Shown: positions 33,749 to 42,895, numbered from the stretch's first letter. The stretch is DNA of 64,000 nucleotides from Lonsdalea populi (GCF_015999465.1 NZ_CP065534.1:2976001-3040000); one strand, 5' to 3'. Notes: generated by a model not told the origin, from the sequence alone. Program-made: numbers and translations.

Positions 33749-33919
33749 AGCTCTGCTCAACGTAAACTGGCCGCTATCGCGACGTGAACGGTGGGGATTA
33801 TAACACGAAAGCGGCGGCAATCTCCGCGAGTGTTTACGGATAACAGGTTGGTGGGCCGTAATGACTAAGGCTATACTGGCCGTTCTTATTACTCTGTTGA
33901 TATTAAATAATCTAACGCT

Positions 33920-34714
33920 ATGTCTGTTTTCGCCATCGTGGCTTTAGCGGCCTATTCGCTCAGTCTGGGGCTGATTGTTCCCAGCCTGTTGAAAAAGAAC
34001 AGCGCCTATCGTCGGTTGGCGGTAGCCTCTGCGGTGCTCGCGCTTGCCTGTCATGCCGTGGCGCTCTATCAACGCATCTTTGATGTCTACGCTGGGCAGA
34101 ATCTGAGCCTGCTCAACATCGGCTCGCTGGTCAGTCTGATGATCTGTTCGGTCATGACCTTCGTCGCCACGCGTAATCGCGGCTGGTTTCTGCTGCCCGT
34201 CGTTTATACCTTCGCCCTCATCAACTTGGCGTTCGCGACTTTTATGCCGGGCGAATTTATCACCCATCTCGAACATGAACCCTGGCTGATGGTCCATATT
34301 GGCTTGGCGCTGTTTGCCTACGCCACACTGATGATTGCCGCGCTGTACGCACTGCAGATGGCGTCGCTGGACTACATGTTGAAGAATAAAATGTTGGGAT
34401 TTACGTCGGATATGCCGCCGCTGCTCAGTATTGAACGCAAAATGTTTCACATTACTCAGGTCGGCGTCATTCTGCTGACGCTGACACTGTGCACCGGGAT
34501 GTTTTACATGAGCGACTTGCTGAACAATAAAGAGAATCTCCATAAGGCGCTGTTCTCTTTGCTGGCCTGGTTCGTCTATATTCTGCTGCTATGGGGACAC
34601 TACCATGAAGGTTGGAGAGGTCGCCGTGTAGTTTACTTCAATCTGATAGGCGCATTGCTGTTGACGCTGTCCTATTTCGGCAGCCGTGTGATTAACCCTT
34701 TTCTCGTTCATTAA
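33920..34714 (+). CDS. ypjD: inner-membrane protein YpjD (cytochrome c assembly/HemX-like family)
   Basis: 264 residues with about eight membrane helices and the conserved His-bearing segments WLMVHIGLALFAYATLM and LLLWGHYHEGWRGRR of the CcsA/HemX-like family. Role in E. coli is not settled; a link to CorC-type transport has been suggested. In relatives it is followed by a CorB/YfjD-type gene; here the GC-rich island starts instead. Confidence 0.9.
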   Translation: MSVFAIVALAAYSLSLGLIVPSLLKKNSAYRRLAVASAVLALACHAVALYQRIFDVYAGQNLSLLNIGSLVSLMICSVMTFVATRNRGWFLLPVVYTFALINLAFATFMPGEFITHLEHEPWLMVHIGLALFAYATLMIAALYALQMASLDYMLKNKMLGFTSDMPPLLSIERKMFHITQVGVILLTLTLCTGMFYMSDLLNNKENLHKALFSLLAWFVYILLLWGHYHEGWRGRRVVYFNLIGALLLTLSYFGSRVINPFLVH

Positions 34715-34764
34715 ACTCACGTTTCATACACAAAAAAGGGCCGGCATCAAGCCTTTCGTGCAAA

Positions 34765-34875
34765 TCACGCGGGACTTGAAACCATATACGGGGCAATAGA
34801 GAACCGTAGAATGGCCTCGGCGACGAACTGCGGCGCTTCGCGCTGCGGGAAGTGTCCCACACCATCAAGCGCGTG
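34765..34875 (-). pseudogene. alpha/beta hydrolase, C-terminal fragment
   Basis: On the minus strand the frame reads HALDGVGHFPQREAPQF then VAEAILRF, ending at a TGA at 34765. GVGHFPQREAP is the catalytic-His segment at the C-terminus of alpha/beta hydrolases. The rest of the gene is missing; it joins directly onto the LysR remnant, so a deletion fused the two genes. Confidence 0.7.
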
Positions 34876-34879
34876 CCGT

Positions 34880-35356
34880 TCGTACCGTCAGCGGGTCGCT
34901 CCAGACAGGCACAGCCACAATGCCATCACCGGCTTCATCGGCGCGAGCGAACCCCACGTCGTACAGGTCATCATGCAGACCCTTGATCTAGTGCGATAGC
35001 GGCACCTCGAACAGCCTGATCTCGACTTCGGGTTCCTCTTGCCGGCACAACGCCAGCAAGGCCGGCAGGCGTGACGGCGTGATGCCGTCGGACATGGCAA
35101 TGCGCAACTGGCCGTGGAAGCCATTGGCTGCGGCCTTCACACTGTCGCGCGCCTGCTGCAAGGCGGTGAACACGCGCGGCACGTGATCGAGGAACAGCTT
35201 GCCCGCACGGGTCAGTCGCGTGCTGCGCGTGGTACGGGCGAACAGCACCACGCCCGGTTCTTCCTCAAGCTCTTTGATGGCGCGCGACAGCGGCGATTGT
35301 TCGATGTGCAGCCGCTCGTCCACAGCCAGGAAGCAGCGCAGGTGGCGAAGCTCCAA
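34880..35356 (-). pseudogene. LysR-family regulator, broken
   Basis: From a TTG at 35356 the frame reads LELRHLRCFLAVDERLHI, then EQSPLSRAIKELEEEPGV and the start of the effector domain. Compared with normal LysR proteins about eight residues of the helix-turn-helix are deleted (AVxEELHFGRAAxRLHIEQ has become AVDERLHIEQ). An in-frame TAG at 34988 is followed by sensible sequence in the same frame (IKGLHDDLYDVGFARADE; VWSDPLTV) until the junction with the hydrolase fragment. Three separate lesions show it is dead. Confidence 0.8.
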
Positions 35357-35496
35357 GCGTCCCCCCTCCCTCGTTCCCTGTGACCCAGGCCGTTCCGTCA
35401 ACGGCCGGGAGGAGACCCATAATCCACCGACGCTGGCCACAGAGCCCTGCACGACGGCAAATGCGCTGGCACCATGCGCCAGTCCAGGCACGTCGG

Positions 35497-35625
35497 TCAA
35501 AGAAAGCCCGCAGCCACAACCAGCATGAACGCCGCCGTCATCAGCCACATCGCCGCCCAAAGCCGCCAGATGGACTGGACGGTCGTGGCATACGAAGGAG
35601 CCTTTGCCAGCGTAGCGTCGTTCAT
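35497..35625 (-). CDS. 42-residue single-pass membrane mini-protein coupled to an MFS gene
   Basis: Its ATG overlaps the stop of the MFS gene as ATGA, so translation is coupled. The protein starts MNDATLAKAPSYATT and has one strongly hydrophobic helix (MWLMTAAFMLVVAAGFL) ending at the stop. I do not recognise a family. By position it may assist the exporter, or be a truncated larger protein. Confidence 0.5.
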   Translation of the reverse strand: MNDATLAKAPSYATTVQSIWRLWAAMWLMTAAFMLVVAAGFL

Positions 35626-36782
35626 GCGGCCTCTCTTGCCCGCCAGGGCTTTCTCGCCAGCACGGCAGCCATCGCCGCTGCCGCGAACAGCCAGCCACTC
35701 CAAACCGTTCCCCGCATCCCCACCGCGTCGATAAAACCGCCCCCGACCGCGGCCCCGAGCACCACACCGAGGTTGGCCGCCGAGACATAGAGGCTGGTGG
35801 CAAACTCGGGCGCATCCGGTGCCGCCGAAATCATCCACATCTGGCTGACAATCAAACCGCTGGTGTGCGCCGCGCCCCACAGCAGGCAGATCGGCAGCAT
35901 GGCCGCGAACGACGGCGAAGCGAACACCAATAGCACGCCATAGGCGGCCGCCAGCGCCGCAGGATAGCCCAGCACGGTCCAAGCGAGCCGGCGTCCCAGC
36001 GCACGCCCGGCCAGCAGGTTGCCCAGCACGCCGCCCACGCCGAAGACTGCCAGCAGCACGCTGATCGCCTCGCCGCCCAGGCGCGCCTGCCGCGCCAGGT
36101 ATTCGGCGGCATAGCTATAGACGGAGAACATGGCGGCGAACACGCACACCGCCATCGCAATCGACAGCCACACCGTGGGTCTACGCAGGACGGCCAGCGG
36201 ACGTCCCGGCGTGGCCGCCTGCGGCTCGGGCCTGGAGGGCAGCATGATCCACATCCCGGCGGCAGCGGCCAGGCTCACCGCCGCGCAGAAGTAGAACGCC
36301 GCCTCGTAGGACACCCTGGCCTCCATCCAGGTGGCCAGGGGCACGCCCAGCACCAGCCCCAGCGAGATGCCGAGGAATGCCATCGAGGTGGCGTGCGCGG
36401 CACGTTCCGCCGGGTACAGCGACGCGGCCGCGGCGAAGGCCACCGAGAAGAACACCGGGTGCAGCAGGGCCGACGGCACGCGCAGCGCCATCAGCACCCC
36501 GAAGCTGGGCGCCCAGGCCGACAGCAGGCTGCACAGACTGAAGACCAGCAGCGAGCCGGCCAGTACCTTGCGCCGGTCGAAGCGCGACAGCCACAGCACC
36601 ATGGCCGGCCCGCACACCGCGACCACGCCCGCGAACAGCACCACCAGCCATCCGGCCTGGGCCACGCTGATGCCGTGACGCTGGACGATGGCCGCCGGCA
36701 GGATGCCGACCACGCCGAACTCGACGGCATACAGGCCGAACAGCCCCAGTGCGATTAAGAACAGTGCGCGTGCGCCGTTCAT
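35622..36782 (-). CDS. MFS transporter, DHA1 (AraJ/YdhP-like) family
   Basis: 386 residues, 12 predicted helices, with the DHA1 pattern: FGVVGILPAAIVQRHGIS in helix 1-2, LSRFDRRKVLAGSLLVFS in loop 2-3 and LGISLGLVLGVPLATWM in helix 5. Such pumps export sugars, purines or drugs. It lies 14 nt after the second MFS gene of the operon and is followed by the coupled mini-protein. GC-rich codon use as the rest of the island. Confidence 0.8.
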   Translation of the reverse strand: MNGARALFLIALGLFGLYAVEFGVVGILPAAIVQRHGISVAQAGWLVVLFAGVVAVCGPAMVLWLSRFDRRKVLAGSLLVFSLCSLLSAWAPSFGVLMALRVPSALLHPVFFSVAFAAAASLYPAERAAHATSMAFLGISLGLVLGVPLATWMEARVSYEAAFYFCAAVSLAAAAGMWIMLPSRPEPQAATPGRPLAVLRRPTVWLSIAMAVCVFAAMFSVYSYAAEYLARQARLGGEAISVLLAVFGVGGVLGNLLAGRALGRRLAWTVLGYPAALAAAYGVLLVFASPSFAAMLPICLLWGAAHTSGLIVSQMWMISAAPDAPEFATSLYVSAANLGVVLGAAVGGGFIDAVGMRGTVWSGWLFAAAAMAAVLARKPWRAREAA

Positions 36783-36796
36783 GGCTGCGCCTCAGT

Positions 36797-38041
36797 CTAT
36801 CGATCGGGCGTCGTTGCCGGGCATGACCCGGCCGCACCCACCGGCGCGGGAAAGCCGTGCCGCCTGGCCGCCCACACCACCACCAGCGTCGCCGCCAGCA
36901 ACACCAGCAAGGCCGGGGCGAACGCGCCGACGCCGAGGCGTTCGAGCAGCACGCCGCCAACGATGCCGCCACCAGCAATGGCCGTGTTCCAGGCGGTGAC
37001 CAGCATCGACTGGGCGACATCCGCCGCCCCATCGCCGTGTTTCGCGGCCGTTTTGGCCAACGCCGTCTGGAACAGCGTCGCCGCGCCGCCGAAGGCCAGT
37101 CCCCAGGCCGCCACCGCGGCATAGACCACGAAAGGCACATCGCCCGCCACGCCGAGCGCCAGGGCGGACAGGCCGAACACGACGGTGCTGGCGAGCGTCA
37201 GCGCACGCAGATGGCGTTCGAGCAGCACGCCGACGATCCAGATACCCAGCAGCGAGGTGACGCCGAACACCAGCAGCACCAGGTCCGTTCGCTCGACCAT
37301 GCCCGCCGCCGCGAGGAACAGCGCGATATAGGTATAGAGGATGTTGTGCGCCAGCACGAAGGCCAGCACCACGAACAGCACCAGGCGCACACCGGGCACC
37401 GTGAACACGTGCCCCAGCGACAAGCGCTTGCCCGCCGCCTGGCCGGCGAAGTCCGGCAACTTGATGCGCACCCACACCATGAGCACCAGCGCCAGACCGC
37501 TCATGATGCCGAAGCACGTCCGCCAGCCCACCCAATTGCCGAGGAAGGTGCCGGCCGGCACGCCCAGGGACAGTGCCAGCGGCGTACCGACCATCGCAAC
37601 GGCGATGGCGCGCCCCTTCTGGTGCTCGGGTACCATGCGCGCGGCATAGCCCGCCAGCAGCGTCCACAGCAGCCCGGCCGACACACCCGCCAGGAAGCGC
37701 GCCACCATGGTCAGGGCATAGCTGCCGGAAAACGTGGTGACGGTATTGGCGACGACGAAACCGGCGATGGCCGCCAGCAGCAGCGGGCGGCGGCGCACGC
37801 CCTGCGTGGCGGCGGTCAGCGGAATCGCCGCCACCAGCGAACCGATGGCGTAGATCGTCACGGTCTGCCCGACCCAGGCTTCGGATATCGCCAACCCCTG
37901 CGCCATCTGCGGCAGCAGGCCAGCCGGCAGCGCTTCGGTCAGGATGGTGATGAAGGCCGCCATCGCCAAGGCCAGCAGCGACGCCAGCGGCAGGCGGTCA
38001 TGGGCCGTCGTTCTCATCCGTGCAGAGGAGATAGTCATCAC
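36797..38041 (-). CDS. MFS transporter, DHA1 family
   Basis: 414 residues. Helix 1 reads ALAMAAFITILTEALPAGLL, with ATQGVRRRPLLLAAIAG in loop 2-3 and VGTPLALSLGVPAGTFLGNW in helix 5, matching DHA1 drug/metabolite exporters of the YdhP/NepI type. The start overlaps the serine-hydrolase stop by 4 nt (ATGA). Initiation could also be at MRTTAHDRL eight codons in. Two adjacent, only distantly related exporters in one operon are unusual. Confidence 0.8.
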   Translation of the reverse strand: MMTISSARMRTTAHDRLPLASLLALAMAAFITILTEALPAGLLPQMAQGLAISEAWVGQTVTIYAIGSLVAAIPLTAATQGVRRRPLLLAAIAGFVVANTVTTFSGSYALTMVARFLAGVSAGLLWTLLAGYAARMVPEHQKGRAIAVAMVGTPLALSLGVPAGTFLGNWVGWRTCFGIMSGLALVLMVWVRIKLPDFAGQAAGKRLSLGHVFTVPGVRLVLFVVLAFVLAHNILYTYIALFLAAAGMVERTDLVLLVFGVTSLLGIWIVGVLLERHLRALTLASTVVFGLSALALGVAGDVPFVVYAAVAAWGLAFGGAATLFQTALAKTAAKHGDGAADVAQSMLVTAWNTAIAGGGIVGGVLLERLGVGAFAPALLVLLAATLVVVWAARRHGFPAPVGAAGSCPATTPDR

Positions 38042-39228
38042 CGCACCTCCAGAGCGCCATAGACAGCATCGCGCAGGCCGGTGACGAAGCGGCCGGACAT
38101 GCCTTCGTACAACGTGTTGGTGAAGGCCACGACGCTCAGGCCCTGCGCCCGGTCCACGAACCAGGAGTGGCCGTAGGCGCCGCCCCAGCGCCAGGTACCG
38201 GCCGATTCGGGGGAAACGGCCAGCACCGGGTCACGCAAGACCGAGAATCCCAGTCCGAAGCCGAAGCCCGGCGCATCGGGCAGTTCCCGACCGGCCGTCT
38301 GATCCCGCGCCATATCCTCAATCCATTCGTTGGGCAGGAACGCACCGCAGCCTTGGCGCAGGGCTTCCAGCAGGCGCAATAGGTCTTGCGCCGTCCCCGC
38401 CATGCCCGCGCCGCCCGAGGGAAATGCCTGCGGATCGAAGATGCGGGATGGGCTGTAGGTGATGCCCACGGCGCCCTCGAAGGCCGAGACCGTCTCCCCC
38501 TCGGCCAGCCGATGCGGCTGCGGCGCGTCGTTCACATAGGCGGTCGCCACGCGCTGGGGATCGTGCGCGACGAAGCCCGTATCGACCATGCCCAGCGGGC
38601 CGGTGACGAATCGGCGCACCGCCTCGTCCAGCGGCGTGCCGTGGACGCGCGCGATCAGCGCGCCCAGCACATCCGTCGCCAATGAATAGCCCCAGGCCGT
38701 ACCCGGTTCGTACAGCAGCGGCACGCTGGCGAGGCGGCGCAGATTTTCCTCCAGGCTGATGCCGGACGCATCCATGCCGTCCGACACGCCGGCCCGTGCG
38801 TAGGGGCCGGCTGCGTCCGCCTCGAAGAAACGGTAGCCGAGGCCGGCCGTATGACTGAGCAGTTGCCGCACCGTGATGCGTGCCGGGCGGCCGTCGGCCA
38901 GCCGGGGCTGGAATTCCGGCAACCAGCGCTCGATGCCCGCATCCAGGTCGAGCCGGCCTTGCGCCACCAGCGCCAGGGCCGCAGCGGAGACGATGGGCTT
39001 GCTGACCGACGCCAAACGAAAAACCGTCTCGGTGGTCATCGGCCGTGCGCTTTCGCGGTCGGCGAAGCCGGCAGCCTGCTGGTGGATCAGTTCGCCGTCG
39101 CGCACCACGAGGATGACGGCACCGACCAGGCGCTGGTCGTCCAGTACCTGCTGCACGACGGCCTGGATACATGCGGACAGGTGCGCGGGTGGAACCCCTT
39201 GCCGCAGGGGAAATATGGAACGAGTCAT
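38038..39228 (-). CDS. serine hydrolase, beta-lactamase/esterase family VIII-like
   Basis: 396 residues. The class C-type fold shows SVSK (catalytic Ser74, Lys77) in RLASVSKPIV and YSL at Tyr181 (GYSLATDVLG), where class C lactamases have YAN. YSL-type sequences are usual in family VIII esterases. No signal peptide is visible, which argues for a cytoplasmic esterase rather than a resistance enzyme. First gene of an operon with two MFS exporters, divergent from a LysR regulator that probably controls it. Confidence 0.8.
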   Translation of the reverse strand: MTRSIFPLRQGVPPAHLSACIQAVVQQVLDDQRLVGAVILVVRDGELIHQQAAGFADRESARPMTTETVFRLASVSKPIVSAAALALVAQGRLDLDAGIERWLPEFQPRLADGRPARITVRQLLSHTAGLGYRFFEADAAGPYARAGVSDGMDASGISLEENLRRLASVPLLYEPGTAWGYSLATDVLGALIARVHGTPLDEAVRRFVTGPLGMVDTGFVAHDPQRVATAYVNDAPQPHRLAEGETVSAFEGAVGITYSPSRIFDPQAFPSGGAGMAGTAQDLLRLLEALRQGCGAFLPNEWIEDMARDQTAGRELPDAPGFGFGLGFSVLRDPVLAVSPESAGTWRWGGAYGHSWFVDRAQGLSVVAFTNTLYEGMSGRFVTGLRDAVYGALEVR

Positions 39229-39300
39229 GGCGAATACCTCGATTCAATGGGCAATGCCTCGATGATAGAAACCTCTCGATTAAAGAAAAAGTGGGCTACA

Positions 39301-39319
39301 GTTCCTTTATATGTGGAAC
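39301..39319. promoter_or_regulatory. candidate LysR operator in divergent promoter
   Basis: GTTCC (39301-39305), nine bases, then GGAAC (39315-39319) is a perfect interrupted palindrome about 30 bp before the LysR start and 72 bp before the hydrolase start. Position and form fit a LysR autoregulatory and activation site. Confidence 0.5.
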
Positions 39320-39350
39320 AAAGTGTCCGCAATCGCGAAGGGAGAGGATC

Positions 39351-40268
39351 ATGGACAACCTGAACGGCTTCGTGGTGTTCGTGCAGGTGGCCGAGACGCG
39401 CAGCTTCGTCGCCGCCGGCCGGCTGCTGGGCGTATCGGCCTCGGCCGTTGGCAAGAGCGTGGCGCGCTTGGAGGAGAAGCTGGGGGTGCGCCTGTTCCAC
39501 CGCAGCACGCGCAGCGTCACGCTGACCGCCGAGGGCACGCTGTTCCTGGAACGCAGCCGCCGCATCCTGGCCGAGATCGAAGCGGCGGAACTGGAGTTGT
39601 CGCAAGCCACCGCGGCACCGCGCGGGCGCCTGCGGGTGAGCCTGCCGCTGGTCAGCTCGCTGGTACTGCCGGTACTCGGCGAGTTCATGCGCGAGTACCC
39701 CGAGATCGAGTTGGACCTGGACTTCACCGACCGGATGGTCGATGTGATCGAGGAAGGTTTCGACGCAGTGGTACGGACAGGCGAGCCGGCCGACTCGCGC
39801 TTGTCGGCGCGCCGCCTGGGCGCGTTCCAGATGCGGTTGGTGGCCGCGCCCGACTATCTGACGCGCCGAGGCACGCCCAGGACGCCAGCCGATCTGTTGC
39901 AGCACACCAGCCTGCATTACCGCTTCCCCAACAGCGGCAAACTGGAGACCTGGGCGCTGCGGCAAGCCCCCGGCGCACCCGAACTGCAATTGCCCACCTC
40001 GATGATCTGCAACAACATCGAAACGCGCGTGTGCTTTGCGCTGCAAGGACTGGGGATCGCCTATTTGCCGGATTTCGCCATCCGCGAGCCATTGGCCGAC
40101 GGCCGGCTTCAACCCATCCTCGCTGACCATGTGGAGCGCGGCGGCGTTTTCCACGTGCTCTGGCCTGCGAGCAAGCACTCCTCGCCGAAGGTGCGGGCGC
40201 TGGTGGACTTCCTGAGCGCGAGGGTGTTTCCGGTCACGAAGAGCAAGACACCCAGCCCCAGAGGTTAG
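39351..40268 (+). CDS. LysR-family transcriptional regulator
   Basis: 305 residues from the ATG at 39351, which follows GGGAGAGG; longer readings upstream lack a ribosome site. The N-terminal helix-turn-helix is NGFVVFVQVAETRSFVAAGR and VSASAVGKSVARLEEKLGVR; the effector domain starts near residue 90 (PRGRLRVSLPLV). Intact, in contrast to the other LysR of the island. Divergent from the serine-hydrolase/MFS operon, the classic layout for a LysR activator. Confidence 0.88.
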   Translation: MDNLNGFVVFVQVAETRSFVAAGRLLGVSASAVGKSVARLEEKLGVRLFHRSTRSVTLTAEGTLFLERSRRILAEIEAAELELSQATAAPRGRLRVSLPLVSSLVLPVLGEFMREYPEIELDLDFTDRMVDVIEEGFDAVVRTGEPADSRLSARRLGAFQMRLVAAPDYLTRRGTPRTPADLLQHTSLHYRFPNSGKLETWALRQAPGAPELQLPTSMICNNIETRVCFALQGLGIAYLPDFAIREPLADGRLQPILADHVERGGVFHVLWPASKHSSPKVRALVDFLSARVFPVTKSKTPSPRG

Positions 40269-40307
40269 CGCAGTCGATGACGCTGCGTGGCCCATGCCGC
40301 CTCCTGA

Positions 40308-40344
40308 GCTCAGTGCTCTCGAACAGCGTTCGAGAGCACTGAGC
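40308..40344. terminator. 17-bp perfect hairpin overlapping the MFS stop codon
   Basis: Arms GCTCAGTGCTCTCGAAC (40308-40324) and its exact reverse complement (40328-40344) flank a 3-nt loop. It contains the last codons and stop of the minus-strand MFS gene and lies between it and the convergent lysR. No T-run follows on either strand, so it may act as a two-way transcription block or mRNA end protection. Confidence 0.55.
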
Positions 40345-41500
40345 CTGCACCCGTCTCTCTTTGGTCCAGCCAGCCACTCCACACCGTCAGCAGCAGGCCA
40401 ATGCCGACCATGACCACGCCGACCCACGGCGTTGCCCCGAGCCCCAGCCGGGAATCCGCCACCAGCCCGCCGATGACAGCGCCGAGCGCGATGCCGGCAT
40501 TGGCGGCCGACACGTTGATGGTGGAAGCGATGTCCACGTTGCCGGGCCGATGGCGCTGGGCGAGCTGCACGACGTACAGCGCCAGCCCCGGCACGTTGCA
40601 GAACATCAGCGCGCCGAGCGTCAGGATCGAACCGAGCGTGGACGGGGCCGTAAAGGTGAAGATCAGCAGCACCGCCGCTTGCGCACCCAGCATCAGCGCC
40701 AGCGCCGGCACCACTTTCTTGTCGGAGACGCGCCTGCCGAGGAAATTGCCGACGATCACCGAGACACCGTAGAGGGCCAGTATCCACGCCACGCCGTTCG
40801 GGTCGAAGCCGGTGATGTCGGCCAGGATGCTGGGCAGATAGGCGGAGGCGACGAAGGTGCCGCCCCAGGCACAGAAGTTCATGCCGAACGCGATCAGCAG
40901 GCGCCCGCTGCCCAGCACCTTGACCTGCTCGATGAGGCTGCCGGCTGGCGCGATGTCTATCTTGCGGGGCAAGGTGGCCGCCATCGCCAGCAGCGACACC
41001 ACTCCGATGGCCGCGACGAACCAGTAGGACATCGGCCAGCCCAGGCGCTGGCCGATGACGGTGGCGACCGGCACACCGGCGGCGACGGCGATCGTTAGAC
41101 CGCCGAACACGATCGCCACTGCCGAGGCCCGCCGATCTGCCCCCACCAGACTCGCGGCGATCGCCGCGCCGACGCCGAAGAAGATGCCATGCGGCAAGGC
41201 CGACACGATGCGCGCGACAATGAGGACTTCATAGCTCGCACTCGACGCGGCGGCCGCATTGGCGAGGACGAACAAGGCCATCACCGCCAGTATCAGCGCC
41301 TTGCGCGACAGGTTTCCAGTCAGCGCCGCGAGGATCGGCGACCCGAAGCTGACGCCCAGCGCATAGCCGCTGACGACCAGCCCGGCGCGTACCAGGTTGA
41401 CCCCGCAATCATCGGCAATCTGCGGCAGCACGCCGACGCTGGCGTACTCGGTGGTGCCGATGGCGAAGCCACCGACCATCATGGACAGCAAGGCGGGCAT
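40310..41500 (-). CDS. MFS transporter, DHA1 family (arabinose/chloramphenicol-exporter type)
   Basis: 396 residues from the ATG at 41500 (MPALLSMMVGGFAIGTTEYA); a longer frame to 41791 adds about 97 residues of low-complexity sequence and is not likely to be translated. Motifs: GTTEYASVGVLPQIADD in helix 1-2, GNLSRKALILAVMALF in loop 2-3 and GLTIAVAAGVPVATVIGQ in helix 5. Third exporter of this superfamily within 6 kb. The last four codons sit in the 40308 hairpin. Confidence 0.8.
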   Translation of the reverse strand: MPALLSMMVGGFAIGTTEYASVGVLPQIADDCGVNLVRAGLVVSGYALGVSFGSPILAALTGNLSRKALILAVMALFVLANAAAASSASYEVLIVARIVSALPHGIFFGVGAAIAASLVGADRRASAVAIVFGGLTIAVAAGVPVATVIGQRLGWPMSYWFVAAIGVVSLLAMAATLPRKIDIAPAGSLIEQVKVLGSGRLLIAFGMNFCAWGGTFVASAYLPSILADITGFDPNGVAWILALYGVSVIVGNFLGRRVSDKKVVPALALMLGAQAAVLLIFTFTAPSTLGSILTLGALMFCNVPGLALYVVQLAQRHRPGNVDIASTINVSAANAGIALGAVIGGLVADSRLGLGATPWVGVVMVGIGLLLTVWSGWLDQRETGAGSVLSNAVREH

Positions 41501-41827
41501 GGTGCCGCGCTGGGTGCCGTATCCTTTTGTCTTGCCTTCCGCCTTTGCCCCTCGCTGGCGCTCCAGGCAGCGGCGGCCCGGCGGTGCTGCGCTGCTTGCA
41601 GCCAGCGCGCCGGCGAACGCGCCAATGGCCGCAGACCGGCCGTATTCAGGCAAGACGCCTGCACGTTGGACGGCTGCGCCGGATGTTGCGCTCGCGCTGC
41701 ACGCGCGACGATACGGCAGCAGCAGCCGGAACGACATGCCCGATGGCACGATGAGATGCACGGCAACGTGCAGCGAATCGGCGACCATCATGGGCGTGTC
41801 TCCAGCCAGACCGGATGCGCGACGCCG
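41501..41827. other. GC-rich spacer without a clear gene
   Basis: Upstream of the third MFS gene. All six frames are long here because of the high GC content, but none looks like a protein I know and no ribosome site is convincing. Confidence 0.4.
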
Positions 41828-42735
41828 ATCACGGAGGATGCGCTGAAGGGGTTGGGCGGACTAGACGCCGAAGAAGAAAACGACAGAACGGTGGTCCTAA
41901 ATGAGATCGAAAGGGTGTTCTCCGAGCCGGGCCCGCAGGCCGACACGGAAGCATGGAGTATCTTTTCGCGACAATTTGATCACCCGTATGACAGCATCTA
42001 TTGAGAGGAGGTCGACAATCTCGCTGGCGATCAGAAGCGGCAGTTCCTCTTCAAGGCACTCAAAGGGGCGAGCACCGAGTATGTTTCGTTTGTCGGCATT
42101 CTGATCGTCAGCTCGCAGACTACTGTGACCCCGCAGTTTCTGAGGCTATTGAGCCATGGCTTAGGTTGCCAGCCAAACGGTCGGTCATGCCACAAGATGC
42201 GGTCGAGGCCTTTTTCGCAGCGCACGAAGCGATGGGAATTTTAAGCCTTCCACTTCCTACAGCTCCGGCATCGCCTGTCGATGTCGATGAAACTATGCGA
42301 GCCTGCGGGGAATTAGCTTACTGGGCTTGCCGGCTGAGCGATTACGAACTTGAATCCTCGCTGCAGACGCTCAGTGCGAGAACCACGCTACTGGCCCACT
42401 CCGCTTCGGCAAGTGCCGGAGCACTGTGGTCTTCTACATCTCGAATGTTGTCTTCGGATGGAGCAAGAACTCACGTTGCAAAGAGCTATACGAACACGGC
42501 TCTGGTTATCTGTCGCGATGCACTAAGCAATCGCGAGTTGCAGGAGACGTACGAAGAACATGGGTTCATGGATAGTCTGGCGCGCATCGCCTCCTTTTCC
42601 ATTCAAGTGATCGGGCAGTTTGGAGACGCCGACGACCTTCAAAATTTGCGTGGTCTTTGCGACGACGAAGGACTAGGTCGTGAGGCACTCGACGCGATAA
42701 AGAAGAATGAAGACCGTATCCGTTACCGGCAGTAA
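41828..42735 (+). pseudogene. decayed gene of unknown function
   Basis: A plausible protein can be followed through lesions: ITEDALKGLGGLDAEEE, then VLNEIERVFSEPGPQADTEA and DHPYDSIY, an in-frame TGA at 42002, then EEVDNLAGDQKRQFLFKALK and STEYVSFVGILIVSS in the same frame. Near 42105 the frame shifts and continues as CDPAVSEAIEPWLRLPAKRS and MPQDAVEAFFAAHEAMGIL to a TAA at 42735. The 3' half, about 185 residues from MPQDAVEAF (42187), could still be translated. Less GC-biased than the exporters. I recognise no domain. Confidence 0.55.
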
Positions 42736-42895
42736 GTGCAGCAGCGGGGATGTTAATGCCCAGCGGAAACCTATTGTACCGGGCACTATGTCTCTCGGCC
42801 CAAGGCAATATTGCCATTGTCAGTCGGGCGATGCGGAATTTTGGGCAATGGTGTTGCCGCGATTTAAGCAAAAAGGGGCCGAGGCTCCTACGCTG

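Noticed and set aside
36181..37140. Minus-strand frame of 319 codons spanning two MFS genes
   Set aside because: Overlaps both MFS genes out of frame; an Arg-rich shadow of GC-rich coding sequence.
36857..38062. Long open frame on the plus strand opposite the second MFS gene (401 codons)
   Set aside because: High GC keeps antisense frames open. The translation is rich in Arg, Gln, His and Gly, with no known domain, and the minus-strand MFS reading is clearly real.
38038..39228. Serine hydrolase as an AmpC-type beta-lactamase resistance gene
   Set aside because: It lacks a signal peptide and has YSL in place of YAN, so a cytoplasmic esterase is more likely.
39225..40787. Minus-strand open frame of 520 codons across the LysR gene and part of the third MFS gene
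   Set aside because: Antisense to the intact LysR gene and out of frame with the MFS gene; composition-driven, no domain.
40361..41098. Plus-strand frame of 245 codons opposite the third MFS gene
   Set aside because: Antisense shadow rich in Gln, His and Arg.
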